From Methylocystis silviterrae (GTDB lineage: Bacteria > Pseudomonadota > Alphaproteobacteria > Rhizobiales > Beijerinckiaceae): a stretch of DNA of 41,252 nucleotides. Under the pieces are notes generated by a model that searched no databases, was not told the DNA's origin, and saw nothing but the letters and a program-made list of their open reading frames with translations. Of this stretch, positions 1-8,577 are shown piece after piece; position 1 is the first letter of the stretch, and each line of letters begins with the position of its first letter. The DNA lies in the NCBI RefSeq assembly GCF_013350005.1, contig NZ_JABVWW010000023.1, positions 1 to 41,252 of the forward strand, given 5' to 3'. The translations under genes were made by a program, and so were the position numbers.

Positions 1-446
1 TCATTGGCGCTTCCTTTCGGAAGCTGTGAATCACGACATCGCGCCCAAGCCAACAACTTTATAGGTCCGAGCCCTAGTTCGATCTTTCTGGCCCGAGCCG
101 CCTCGGCAGTCGCGCGAGCGGCGGCGAGCGCCTGCATATGATCATTGCGCGTGTCGGGGTTGCCATAGCCGTTCAAGGCGTGGCCGGTCGCTTTGCCCGC
201 GTCGCTGAACGCGAGCAACGCCTGCATTGCCAGTTCGGTCGGATACTTGCGATACTTGTCTCGCTTGATCTTCGCGGTATCGAGGACCTGCTTCGCACGA
301 TCGCGCGAGAGGCCCGCCGCTTCCGCAAGCTCGGTTATTCCCGCCTCGGCCGGGAGCGTGTAATCGTGCATGCAAGGTTTCCCGTCAGGTGGAGGCGTAA
401 CGCCAATGTCGCCAAGTAGTCTCTTCGCCGTATCGACCATAGTCAT
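1..446 (-). CDS. Partial phage-like protein, possibly a terminase small subunit (Nu1-like), 3' end outside window
   Basis: An open frame reads on the minus strand from ATG at 446 (a second ATG is at 440) for about 148 codons and leaves the window at its left edge without a stop. After about 25 residues there is a helix-turn-helix-like stretch (AEAAGLSRDRAKQVLD), then a lysine/arginine-rich segment (KIKRDKYRKYPTELA) and an alanine/arginine-rich helix (ARATAEAARARKIE). This order of a DNA-binding head and a charged helix resembles small terminase subunits of the Nu1 type, but this is a recollection of family style and not a match I could test. No strong ribosome binding site is visible. The last 25 codons coincide with the 75-bp terminal repeat, so the C-terminus may be chimeric. 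It is separated from the polysaccharide genes by about 870 bp of degraded DNA and is probably not part of that pathway. Confidence 0.5.
   Translation of the reverse strand, partial: MTMVDTAKRLLGDIGVTPPPDGKPCMHDYTLPAEAGITELAEAAGLSRDRAKQVLDTAKIKRDKYRKYPTELAMQALLAFSDAGKATGHALNGYGNPDTRNDHMQALAAARATAEAARARKIELGLGPIKLLAWARCRDSQLPKGSAN
2..76. repeat. Left copy of a 75-bp perfect terminal inverted repeat
   Basis: Positions 2-76 are identical to the reverse complement of 41178-41252, and identity stops at position 77. A small palindrome lies inside it at 9-24 (GCTTCC-TTTC-GGAAGC; on the minus strand the loop reads GAAA). In this copy the repeat falls inside the open reading frame that runs off the left edge on the minus strand. 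Because the two copies sit at the very ends of the window, a shared node in an assembly graph is a likely explanation. A genuine inverted duplication flanking the cluster is the alternative. Confidence 0.95.
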
Positions 447-1044
447 CGCAGTTATGTTAAAATTGGCGACAGAACTATCGTGTCCACCCGCCTCCTAATG
501 CCGCTGGATAGCGGCCTAATCCCACTGAACTTTCAAACTCCAGAGCAAGCAGCCGTCGCCCTCAAAGGTCTCCGAAACGGCACTTGGGCATTGTCAGTCG
601 GCGTTCACGATTAGCGGCCATAAGAATGCGAACGGTCAATGGAGCAACAGCGCCTCTTAAAAGAGTATCCATTTTCGCCGAAATGCGGATTTAGGGGCGA
701 ACGCCCTCAATAAAGAATGCGTCAAAAATCTTGAGTTTTGAATATGCGGGCGGCCTCGCAAAGCGCGCTCGTACATAGCGCTGTAGCCAGCGAGGCTGCG
801 TCGATCAGCCTAGGCATTGTCACTATCGAATTCGGGGGTGTTTTCAATGAAAATCATGCGGCAGCGGACCCGCGGCGCGTTTTAGGGCCTCGGGAAGGAC
901 CCGCTCACTCACCTTGTGAGGTGGTCGGGACTGTGCCACCCCCAAGGGTGACTCCAAGGTTCGCCGCAGCTTCGCGTCTCCGCCCGATTCAGAAAAGGCG
1001 GCCCTCAGCGAAGGGATACTCGGATGGCGCGATGATGCTAATTG
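447..1044. other. Non-coding or degraded stretch
   Basis: I see no convincing gene here. The plus-strand frame starting at 738 has neither a ribosome binding site nor a recognisable product. Two adjacent short hairpin-forming motifs occur at about 908-955: CTCAC-CTT-GTGAG, then CACCC-CCAA-GGGTG. The stretch lies directly upstream (plus strand) of the transposase remnant at 1045-1300, so it is best read as decayed mobile-element DNA at the edge of the cluster. Confidence 0.4.
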
Positions 1045-1300
1045 CAGGGGTTGATAGCGGCGCTGCGGACTTGGGCATCGTGTTCGATGTCGTGTTGCCT
1101 ACATTGGATGATGGACAAGGTTTTTTGCGACGACGAATGTCAGGTGCGCATCGAAGATGCGTCCGCCAATTTCAGCACATGCCAACAATCTGATCCGGCC
1201 CGCGCCGGGAACGGATTTTCACACGCCTCAAACGTATGACCGCTCTCTGGGACGCAGGACGAAATCGTTCAGCCGTTTCCCCTGGGCACGCCCAGCAGCC
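1045..1300 (+). pseudogene. Degraded C-terminus of an ISAs1-family (H-repeat type) transposase
   Basis: Plus-strand translation in two frames recovers the end of an ISAs1-type transposase. One frame gives LHWMMDKVFCDDECQVRIED followed by ASANFS, which matches the family pattern of LHWxxDxxFxEDxxRxRxxxxPxNF. A second frame continues with HANNLIRPAPGTDF, equivalent to the HMAxNLIRxAPGKDS end of the family. At least one frameshift separates the two blocks, and the usual W-G-I-E-N just before them has decayed. No start, upstream catalytic part or complete terminal repeats are visible. It is the only recognisable plus-strand coding trace in the window. It lies immediately beyond the last gene of the cluster and marks the boundary as a site of past insertion. 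Confidence 0.7.
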
Positions 1301-1317
1301 AAGGACGCTCTCGCAGG

Positions 1318-2298
1318 TCAAACTGGCCATCCATGCTCGTACCTGTGTTGATCGCGCTCTAATTTGGCGATGAAAGGATGAACCTGGTCGAAAGCTTTAT
1401 CGACATCTTTGGTTCTGATCGCGGCGACGGTCTCGATCGAAGGCCGCACATCCGCCAAGCGGAAGCCGCGCCCGTTCAGAACTTTCTGATAGCTGGCAAT
1501 ATGGAGGTCGGTGAAGCCGTCCGAAAACTCAATCTCCTCCCCGTCAATCGTAATAGAACGATAGGTCTTCCTGGACGTTGCAACAGCTTCGGGAAGATCA
1601 CGCGAATTAATCGAAAGGAACCAGTGAACCCGCGCCCGATCATACTCCAGGTAACCAGCGGCACAATCGATGGCACGATGATAAACGATATTCTCGCGCA
1701 GGTCGCCGAAAACGAAACTAAGCATGTCGTAGAAATGTACGCCGATATTGGTTGCGATGCCTCCCGACTTCGCCTCGTCGCCTTTCCAAGAAGCGAAATA
1801 CCACCGACCACGCGATGTGATGTAGGTTAACTTGACGTCGTGCAATTTCGATTTCGGTTCGCCGGCAATCTTTTCCTTAAGGGCTATGATCGATGGATGA
1901 AGTCGCAGCTGCAGTATCGTGAATACATTTTGACCCGTTTCCCTCTCCAACTCCTCCAAGCCGCCAATATTCCACGGATTGAGAACCAGCGGCTTTTCGC
2001 AAATTGCGTCGGCGCGCGAGCGCAGTGCGAACCGCACATGCGCGTCGTGGAGATAATTTGGCGAGCAAATCGACACATAATCGATCTTATGCCCCTTCCG
2101 CCGCATGAGATCGATGTGACGATCGAAGCGCTCGAATTCTGTGAAAAAGTGCGCATCAGGGAAATAACTATCGATCACCCCCACAGAATCGGAGCGGTCG
2201 ACAGCAGCCTTCAGGACGCCCCCGGTTTCTTTGATCGCACGCAGGTGGCGCGGAGCAACATATCCGGCCGCTCCGATCAACGCATAGCTTTTGATCAT
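1318..2298 (-). CDS. wbpB: Gfo/Idh/MocA oxidoreductase, WbpB-type UDP-GlcNAcA 3-dehydrogenase
   Basis: This 326-residue protein has the Gfo/Idh/MocA layout. An N-terminal Rossmann motif, GAAGYVAP, is at residues 9-16. The EKP signature with its lysine is at 101-103. The C-terminal half carries the family's GIATNIGVHFYDML segment at 180-193. The WbpB branch oxidises C3 of UDP-GlcNAcA to the 3-keto sugar, which WbpE then aminates. In known systems WbpB's NADH is reoxidised using 2-oxoglutarate. The length is close to the 316 residues of the Pseudomonas protein. It lies 34 bp downstream of wbpA, the usual wbpA-wbpB order, and is the last gene of the cluster. I see no strong ribosome binding site before the ATG. 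The specific substrate is inferred from the neighbouring pathway genes. Confidence 0.85.
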   Translation of the reverse strand: MIKSYALIGAAGYVAPRHLRAIKETGGVLKAAVDRSDSVGVIDSYFPDAHFFTEFERFDRHIDLMRRKGHKIDYVSICSPNYLHDAHVRFALRSRADAICEKPLVLNPWNIGGLEELERETGQNVFTILQLRLHPSIIALKEKIAGEPKSKLHDVKLTYITSRGRWYFASWKGDEAKSGGIATNIGVHFYDMLSFVFGDLRENIVYHRAIDCAAGYLEYDRARVHWFLSINSRDLPEAVATSRKTYRSITIDGEEIEFSDGFTDLHIASYQKVLNGRGFRLADVRPSIETVAAIRTKDVDKAFDQVHPFIAKLERDQHRYEHGWPV

Positions 2299-2332
2299 AT
2301 TAGTCTCGCGGTTTCATGTCCGTACGAGCCCG

Positions 2333-3688
2333 TCACGCTTTGATGATGTTTGCGCCAGACAGATTTTTTCGCTGGCAGACGTTGCGGGTATCGACGATTA
2401 GTTTGGCGGACTCGACCACGAGAGGCCAATCTAGCTCGTCGTGATCTGTCGATACGAGCACGGCGTCGTAGGCCGCGATCCGCTCTGCAGTCAGTTGAAT
2501 CGAGCGTCGGCCAGCGAGCTCGGGATGCTCGCGTGTGCGCGGTATTTCCGGAATGAAGGGGTCGTGATAGTCGACTAAGGCTCCGCGCTTCTCGATCAGC
2601 TTTGTTAGCTTGAGGGACGGGCTCTCGCGCATGTCGTCGATTTTCTTTTTGTAGGCCATGCCGATGATCAGAATGCGCGAGCCGTTGAGGGCGCGCTGGA
2701 AGCGGCGGTCAAGCGCTTCGGCGAGTCGCTCAACCACATAATGCGGCATCGAGGTGTTGATCTGGCCAGCGAGCTCAATGAAGCGAGTGGCGACCTCGTG
2801 CTCGCGCGCTTTCCAAGTTAGGTAAAACGGATCGATCGGGATGCAGTGGCCGCCGAGCCCCGGTCCGGGATAGAACGGCATGTATCCGAACGGCTTAGTT
2901 TTTGCCGCCTCAATCACCTCCCAGACGTCGATCCCCATCTTGTCGAAAACTATCTTGAGCTCGTTAACCAGCGCAATATTGACCGATCGGAAGATGTTCT
3001 CAGTGAGCTTGGCCGCTTCGGCTGTCGCGCTGGATGACACCGGCACGACCTTAACGACAAGCGCCTCGTAAACCGCCTTGGCGATCGCCAAAGAGGCCGG
3101 ATGATCCGCGCCAATGATTTTCGGGATGGTCGCAGTTCCGTAATCCACGTTGCCTGGGTCCTCGCGCTCGGGTGAGAACGCGAGGAAGAAATCCCGTCCC
3201 TCCCTGAGGCCACCAGCCTCGAGAATGGGCTTCATGATCTCCGTCGTCGTCCCTGGCCACGTCGTCGATTCCAGCACCACCAACTGGCCTGGACGAAGAG
3301 TCTTGGCCACATCGCGAGCGCTCTGTTCGATATACGTTAGATCTGGCTCGCGATACTTATTGAGGGGGGTCGGCACCGCGATCAAGATTGCGTCCGGCGT
3401 CGACAACTCTCTGACATCGGAAGTTGCGCGGAAATGTCCGCCGGCGCGAGCCGCCACGATCGCATCGATGGGAATGTGCTTTATCGACGTTCGGCCAGCG
3501 TTCAATTCCTCGACGCGCTGCTCGTCGACATCGAACCCGAGCACTTTGAAACCGGCTCGAGCTGCGACTAGCGCCAACGGCAGGCCCACGTAGCCAAGGC
3601 CAATGATACCGATCGTATAGTCGCGAGCGGAAATGCGCGAAATAAGCATTTCCAGATTTGCGGTGCTCGTCTCAAGGAGAGTGGTCAT
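2333..3688 (-). CDS. wbpA: UDP-N-acetyl-D-glucosamine 6-dehydrogenase (WbpA type)
   Basis: This 451-residue nucleotide-sugar dehydrogenase oxidises C6 of UDP-GlcNAc to the acid with two NAD+. The Rossmann motif GLGYVG is at residues 30-35. The central helix motif with the conserved lysine and asparagine (KLTENIFR) begins at 228. The catalytic cysteine is Cys282 in GPGLGGHCIPIDPFYL. The C-terminal nucleotide-binding domain has the RILIIGMAYKKKIDDMRESP segment. The sequence style is that of WbpA/TviB rather than the shorter UDP-glucose dehydrogenases. With wbpB just downstream it starts the route to UDP-ManNAc(3NAc)A. It follows a 146-bp gap after the carbamoyltransferase gene, so it could be read either from a local promoter or by readthrough. 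Confidence 0.93.
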   Translation of the reverse strand: MTTLLETSTANLEMLISRISARDYTIGIIGLGYVGLPLALVAARAGFKVLGFDVDEQRVEELNAGRTSIKHIPIDAIVAARAGGHFRATSDVRELSTPDAILIAVPTPLNKYREPDLTYIEQSARDVAKTLRPGQLVVLESTTWPGTTTEIMKPILEAGGLREGRDFFLAFSPEREDPGNVDYGTATIPKIIGADHPASLAIAKAVYEALVVKVVPVSSSATAEAAKLTENIFRSVNIALVNELKIVFDKMGIDVWEVIEAAKTKPFGYMPFYPGPGLGGHCIPIDPFYLTWKAREHEVATRFIELAGQINTSMPHYVVERLAEALDRRFQRALNGSRILIIGMAYKKKIDDMRESPSLKLTKLIEKRGALVDYHDPFIPEIPRTREHPELAGRRSIQLTAERIAAYDAVLVSTDHDELDWPLVVESAKLIVDTRNVCQRKNLSGANIIKA

Positions 3689-3834
3689 TAGAACTCCGTG
3701 GCCCTCTTAAAAGTCAGAATGCGTGGGAAGGGGGCAGAGACCTTTTTGGCCCTGTCCGCCGTTGGCTTGTGTTGCACCGAGTGTCACGATGCTGCGCATT
3801 ACTCGCAGGATGGCGCACAGCTTTCGATCGCGCT

Positions 3835-5643
3835 TCAGCTATTGGCGCGGTGCATGAACCAATCCCCCAGCACCAAAACATCCATTTTAGTGCGTAAAAA
3901 GCAGTCTAGCGCTTCGACGGGCTTGCAGACCACAGGCTCGTTCTCGTTGAATGAAGTGTTGAGCACCATAGGCACGCCTGTGATCTCCCGGAACGCCTCG
4001 ATCAAGCCCCAATATCGCCGATTTGTCTGTCGGTAAACCGTCTGCAGCCGACCCGACCCATCGACGTGGGCAACCGCCGGCACGAGCGTGCGTTTCTCAG
4101 CGCGGATCTGGTAGACCTGCATCATGAAAGGCACGTCGCCGTCCTCCTCGAACCACTCGAGCACATGGTCTTTCAGCACTGAGGGAGCGAAAGGTCGAAA
4201 GCTCTCGCGGCGCTTGATCTTCAGGTTCAGGACGTCCTTCATATCGGCACGCCGTGGATCACAGACGATCGACCGGTTACCGAGGGCTCGCGGGCCCCAT
4301 TCCATCCGTCCCTGGAACCAGCCGACAACCTCACCGCGAGCGATGGCCTCCGCCGTCATCTGGCAGAGGCGCGCCTCATCCGTGGCGCGTGTGACCCGGC
4401 AACCGCTGTCATGGATGTCTGCGCCTCGCTCCTTAAGCAGCTCTGCGATCTCGTCATCGTTTGCCGAAGGACCAAGGTACGCATGATCCATGACAGTACG
4501 TCTGATCAGCGCATCACCCGCCAGCACGCAGATTGGCGCGTCGGGGTTAGTAACGGTTGCTTCGGATTGCTCCCTTTGATGCCAAGCGTAAATCGCCGCG
4601 CCGATGGCGCCACCCGCATCTCCTGCAGCCGACTGCACGTAGAGGCGTCGGAAAGGCGATTGACGGACAACTTTGCCATTTGCCACCGAATTCATTGCGC
4701 AACCGCCGGCTAGCGTAAGGCTATCCAGCCGATGCTTATCGTGCAGATGATTAATGAGATGAAAAAAGGCTTCCTCATATACCGTTTGAACGGAGCGCGC
4801 GATATCCCGGTGTTTCTGCTCCAGCGGCTCATTCGTGTGGCGCGCCGGACCCAATAAGGCCTCAAGCTCTTGCGAGAAGAGCGTCCCCACGCGCGGGGCG
4901 CCACCCTCCCAGGCATAATCGATTTTTTCGCGATGATGCCGAAAGAAACGAGTGTCGATTTCGAAGCGGCCACTGTCACGGAGCTTCACGACGCGGCGCA
5001 AGGCGGCGACGTATTCCGGGCGGCCGTAGGGCGCGAGCCCCATGACTTTGTACTCATCGCCATAATGCGGAAAGCCAAGGTACTGTGTGAGTGCTTGATA
5101 GAACACACCGAGCGAGTGCGGGAAATGCACGCGCCCTTCGACGTTGATCGACTTATCGCGTCCGACGCCCCACGCGGCTGAGGAAAAATCGCCGAAGCCA
5201 TCGATCGACGCCACGCAGGCTTCCTTGAAGGGTGAGACCAGGAATGCGGAGGCAATGTGCGCGAGGTGATGCTCTACGCGCTGGAGCTTTCCCTTGAAAG
5301 GCGCTGCGGGAAATGCGGCAGAGAGCTCGCTCTCTATCGATTGACGCTTGGCGTGATTGCGCAGGCGGTCTACGACGAAGCGGAAGTCGGGCCTCTGCCG
5401 TAGGGTAAACTCAATCTTCTTGAGGAAGCTAGCAGAAGGTTTCGAATTAATGGCGACGATGTCGACGTCAGCGAGCGTCGCGCGCGCCTCGTTGAGGCAA
5501 TAGTGTATCGACTCGGACGGAAATCCGGCCCAGTGCTTGATTCGCCGAAACCGCTCCTCCTCCGCCGCCGCGACGATCACACCGTCGCGAACGAGACAAG
5601 CGGACGAATCGCCATGGTAGGCATTGAGGCCGAGGATGATCAT
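3835..5643 (-). CDS. NodU/TobZ-family O-carbamoyltransferase
   Basis: This 602-residue protein is a full-length member of the NodU/CmcH/TobZ carbamoyltransferase family, which transfers a carbamoyl group from carbamoyl phosphate (via carbamoyl-AMP) to a sugar hydroxyl. The N-terminal Kae1-like domain begins with LGLNAYHGDSSACLV. It has the metal-binding histidine cluster EHHLAHIASAF (about 124-134) and LAGGCAMNSVANGK (311-324). The C-terminal domain has the hallmark GRMEWGPRALGNRSI at 445-459. The ATG overlaps the stop of the upstream methyltransferase gene by 4 bp (ATGA), indicating translational coupling. The likely substrate is a sugar of the surface polysaccharide, either as a nucleotide sugar or lipid-linked. 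That assignment rests only on context. Confidence 0.92.
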   Translation of the reverse strand: MIILGLNAYHGDSSACLVRDGVIVAAAEEERFRRIKHWAGFPSESIHYCLNEARATLADVDIVAINSKPSASFLKKIEFTLRQRPDFRFVVDRLRNHAKRQSIESELSAAFPAAPFKGKLQRVEHHLAHIASAFLVSPFKEACVASIDGFGDFSSAAWGVGRDKSINVEGRVHFPHSLGVFYQALTQYLGFPHYGDEYKVMGLAPYGRPEYVAALRRVVKLRDSGRFEIDTRFFRHHREKIDYAWEGGAPRVGTLFSQELEALLGPARHTNEPLEQKHRDIARSVQTVYEEAFFHLINHLHDKHRLDSLTLAGGCAMNSVANGKVVRQSPFRRLYVQSAAGDAGGAIGAAIYAWHQREQSEATVTNPDAPICVLAGDALIRRTVMDHAYLGPSANDDEIAELLKERGADIHDSGCRVTRATDEARLCQMTAEAIARGEVVGWFQGRMEWGPRALGNRSIVCDPRRADMKDVLNLKIKRRESFRPFAPSVLKDHVLEWFEEDGDVPFMMQVYQIRAEKRTLVPAVAHVDGSGRLQTVYRQTNRRYWGLIEAFREITGVPMVLNTSFNENEPVVCKPVEALDCFLRTKMDVLVLGDWFMHRANS

Positions 5644-6287
5644 GTTAAGTCTGAACTACCATTCTGTTGTGGCCGTACCGCAATCGCCATCAGGGATTTG
5701 GCGAGCGGGGGAACGCGTCCAACCCTTAAGAACCTGATCGACTCGAAGCCGACGTCGGCCAATAGCTTGCCTAGTGTCGCGATGGAGAAAAATTTGATGT
5801 GCCCACCGACCCAGAGCGCGCCAAAATGCCTGTCCATCTGGCCGGTGAGAGCGAGCGCGACGTTCTTGATATATCCATGGTAGGGCGTCGATATGATCGC
5901 TGTCCCGCCAGGCTCAACGAGGTCGAACAGCCTGGTCGCATAGCCGTGCGGATCATATAGGTGTTCGACGACTTCAACGCTTACGACCACCGGAAATCGA
6001 CCATAACGTTTGGCGAGATCATCGTAAGCATTCGCAACCTCGAATCTGCAACGGGGGTGTGCGGCCGCGGCTTGAGCGATCCCGCTTTCGGACGTGTCAA
6101 CCCCGATAACGTCAAACCCGAGACCATCTAGCATTCCACTGATATAGCCATTGCCGCAGCCAAGGTCGAAAATCCGACCTTTGCCGTCCGCACGAAGCTG
6201 TTGCACTTCCCGCGACAATGCTGGCCAGAGATAGCTGTCCGACCAAGTCGATGAAGCATGAGTGTATCTGTACTCGTCGCTTTCCAC
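5640..6287 (-). CDS. Class I SAM-dependent methyltransferase
   Basis: This 215-residue protein has the class I SAM-binding motif IFDLGCGNGYISGML near residue 40, an acidic residue closing the second strand (VIGVDTSESG), and VVSVEVVEHLYDP, typical of the Methyltransf_11/23 (UbiG-like) group. The C-terminal part contains ALTGQMDRHFGALWVGGHIK, a segment I associate with methyltransferases in polysaccharide clusters. The start is GTG at 6287. Its stop overlaps the carbamoyltransferase start (ATGA). The most likely role is O-methylation of a polysaccharide sugar. The acceptor cannot be told from sequence. Confidence 0.85.
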   Translation of the reverse strand: MESDEYRYTHASSTWSDSYLWPALSREVQQLRADGKGRIFDLGCGNGYISGMLDGLGFDVIGVDTSESGIAQAAAAHPRCRFEVANAYDDLAKRYGRFPVVVSVEVVEHLYDPHGYATRLFDLVEPGGTAIISTPYHGYIKNVALALTGQMDRHFGALWVGGHIKFFSIATLGKLLADVGFESIRFLRVGRVPPLAKSLMAIAVRPQQNGSSDLT

Positions 6288-6602
6288 GTGATTTCCTAGC
6301 AGTCAGCGTTGGCCGTCGTCAGCATTTGCGACACGAAATTCGTAGCTTAAAGAATACTGCGTTTATATGGCTCATCTTTCTGAACCCAAGGCCAGAACGC
6401 CGCGCATTCTGTTGACGAAAACGACATTTCGTGTCCGCCGATTTCGAAGGTCATATCATTCGATTCGTCGAGCATTATGACGACATGATGATGATGAGAG
6501 CGATCAAGAAGGTTTGAAAGTCCTCCTCCTCCAATCGGCGGCTCTCGGTGTCTCAAAATTGCGACGACGAATGGTTCTTACTCCTACTGGCTCGTCTTCG
6601 CC
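6288..6602. other. Intergenic stretch, no recognised gene
   Basis: This gap of 315 bp separates the GT2 gene from the methyltransferase gene. A minus-strand frame at 6347-6556 could encode 69 residues containing a run of four histidines, but it lacks a ribosome binding site and resembles no family I know. The gap breaks an otherwise tightly overlapping series, so it may hold a promoter or the remains of a deleted gene. I see no clear -35/-10 pair or terminator. Confidence 0.4.
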
Positions 6603-7400
6603 TCAGTCACACCCCGAAGGTGGCCTTGTTGCATTAATCTTTCGGTCCACAAGCTCCAGCGCAATCATCGTCTCGGCCAGTGTGCGCTGTAGCACATAGA
6701 GCCAGCCCGGCCAGCCGTCGATCAGACAGCGCTTCAATATTAGGGTGTACAGGAATACGGCAATTGGAGCCGGCCAAGCCATCAGGCGGATACGGTCGGC
6801 CCAGCGTAGATCGCCTCGATTGCTAACCAGAAGATAGTCTGCCTCGCGCGCAGCATATCGTTGTTGCGATGAAAGCCAACGCGATAGCGGCTTACGATCA
6901 TCATGATGAATTTTGCCTTTGAGCCGCCCCACGGAACCATCGATCTCCACTCGGTGGCCGTGCCCTTCGTTCCGGTACCGCGCACAGTCCCGGCGATAGA
7001 GCACGCGGCGTGGAGGATAAAGCGTGCCGCCCAAGGGATTACCGCAAACACAGTAAACGAAGGATGCCTCGTAGGCGGCAAAAGTGCTGGCCCGAAGCGT
7101 GCTAAACTCCGCTTCCAAGGCTGCGCTCAACTCGTAGTCCGCATCGAGAGACAATACCCAGCGCGTGTCGATGCTCGATAGGCCAAAATTGCATTGGCTC
7201 GCAAAGTCATCGAACGGACGCTTGACGATATCCACGTTGGGATAACTTCTAGCAATCTCCAACGTCTCGTCGTTGCTGCCACTGTCGATGATCAACACTC
7301 GGCTGGCCCAGCCGAGGCGATCGAGACAGCGCGCGATATTCGGCGCCTCGTTAAACGTTATCACCATGGCGGTGACTTGGTGCGCGATGAGTTCACTCAT
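6603..7400 (-). CDS. GT2-family glycosyltransferase (WaaE/KdtX-like)
   Basis: Using ATG at 7400 gives 265 residues that begin directly with the family fold. AMVITFNEAPNIARCLDRL is near residue 11, VLIIDSGSNDET follows, and the metal/nucleotide-binding DAD is at 86-88 in WVLSLDADYE. The downstream GHGHRVEIDGSVGRLKGKIHH region, about residue 150, is typical of the WaaE/KdtX-like GT2 group. A longer frame exists to 7568 but would overlap the previous gene by about 175 bp with composition unlike a protein, so I reject that start. At 7400 the start overlaps the upstream GT4 stop by 8 bp (ATGAGTGA). It would add one sugar to the lipid-linked unit at the inner face of the membrane. Confidence 0.88.
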   Translation of the reverse strand: MSELIAHQVTAMVITFNEAPNIARCLDRLGWASRVLIIDSGSNDETLEIARSYPNVDIVKRPFDDFASQCNFGLSSIDTRWVLSLDADYELSAALEAEFSTLRASTFAAYEASFVYCVCGNPLGGTLYPPRRVLYRRDCARYRNEGHGHRVEIDGSVGRLKGKIHHDDRKPLSRWLSSQQRYAAREADYLLVSNRGDLRWADRIRLMAWPAPIAVFLYTLILKRCLIDGWPGWLYVLQRTLAETMIALELVDRKINATRPPSGCD

Positions 7401-8577
7401 CGATTGATGCCCGATGCGGCGCTTGACACACCAAATCTTGGTAAAGCGCCTCCATCCGCGCAGCCACGGCGGACCACGAGAAGTGCTCCCGAGCGGCCGC
7501 TCGACCGGCCGCTCCCATTTGCCGTCGCAAGGCCGGATCGGCGACGAGACGAGCGATAGCTCGGCCAAATTGCTCAGGATCGCCCTGCGCCACGAGCCCG
7601 GCTCCAGTCCGCTCCACCACGTCGGCCAATCCTACCTCCGGCGTCACTACAACGGGGATGCCGCATGCCATGGCCTCGAGCACGGCTATCCCAAAATTCT
7701 CCGAATAGGAGGCAAGTGCGAAGATGTCGGCCCTGGCGAACGCCTGCCATTTCGCGGGGCCCTGAACCGCGCCAAGGAATTGGGTGCGCGGAGCGACGCC
7801 ATGCTGCGCGATGAGCGCGTTGAGTTGGCGCGTATAACCCTCATCGTCGTTGCCGGCAATCAACAGGCGCGCGCCTGGCACATGCGCCATGGCCGGCACC
7901 AAGCGATCGAAGCCCTTGATCCAGCTAATGCGCCCTAGATGTAAAACGACGGCGCCATCGGTGCAAGACGGCTTAGCATCGGGCAAGATTGATACGGCTT
8001 CAGGCGGCAGATCGAAAGCATTGGGGATCATGTCAATCCGCTTGGGCTTTAACCCTAGACGGGTCAAGTTAACTCCCTCGATTTCCGCCGTGACGTGCAC
8101 GCTCGCGGCTTCTGCAATATTGTGGCGCTCGAACAAATTAATCCATGCTAATTTCAGAAGTCTACTCTTTCGCTCTATCAGTTCGGGGACGAGCATTCCT
8201 CGAGGTGAGATGACATAAGGTATGCCGGCGAGCCGGGCCGTTGCCGCACCCGCAGCAGTTGGCCAAAGGAAAACCGAGTGCAGATGAACCACGTCGAAAC
8301 GGCTCACGTTGCGTGACAGAACCGCAGCCATGTTTGGCGAGCGATAGAGTCGTCGTCCAAGGCCAGTCGCGAAGTAGGTGACGTTTACGCCATCGAGCAA
8401 CACTGGCTCATTGAGCGGCACGTTAGAGACGCTTGGGCCATCCACGTTCGTGGTGTAGACGTCGACATGGTGCCCGCGGCGCGCGAGCCCGCGGCACAAT
8501 CCGTGCACTGAGTAGATTGGTCCACCATATCGCCTCGCCGGCAGGTAGGTCGGGACGATGTGGAGTATCCGCATCAC
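7393..8577 (-). CDS. GT4-family glycosyltransferase
   Basis: This protein of about 394 residues has the GT-B fold. The N-terminal domain starts MRILHIVPTYLPARRYGGPI, with the glycine-rich acceptor loop. The C-terminal GT4 domain carries VLHLGRISWIKGFDRLVPAM and the E-x7-E nucleotide-sugar motif within SENFGIAVLEAMACGIPVVV. The start is either GTG at 8577 (GTGA overlap) or ATG at 8574 (TGATG), and both overlap the wzy-like stop. The donor and acceptor sugars are unknown. It belongs to the left-hand block of assembly genes and is translationally coupled on both sides. Confidence 0.9.
   Translation of the reverse strand: MMRILHIVPTYLPARRYGGPIYSVHGLCRGLARRGHHVDVYTTNVDGPSVSNVPLNEPVLLDGVNVTYFATGLGRRLYRSPNMAAVLSRNVSRFDVVHLHSVFLWPTAAGAATARLAGIPYVISPRGMLVPELIERKSRLLKLAWINLFERHNIAEAASVHVTAEIEGVNLTRLGLKPKRIDMIPNAFDLPPEAVSILPDAKPSCTDGAVVLHLGRISWIKGFDRLVPAMAHVPGARLLIAGNDDEGYTRQLNALIAQHGVAPRTQFLGAVQGPAKWQAFARADIFALASYSENFGIAVLEAMACGIPVVVTPEVGLADVVERTGAGLVAQGDPEQFGRAIARLVADPALRRQMGAAGRAAAREHFSWSAVAARMEALYQDLVCQAPHRASIDE

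Noticed and set aside
2-76. A tRNA or riboswitch within the 75-bp terminal repeat
   Set aside because: It has a small GAAA-loop hairpin, but no cloverleaf, T-arm consensus or known riboswitch core could be drawn.
738-1193. A 151-codon plus-strand frame
   Set aside because: The real coding trace (ISAs1 transposase) is in other frames of the same stretch. This frame has no start signal or recognisable domain.
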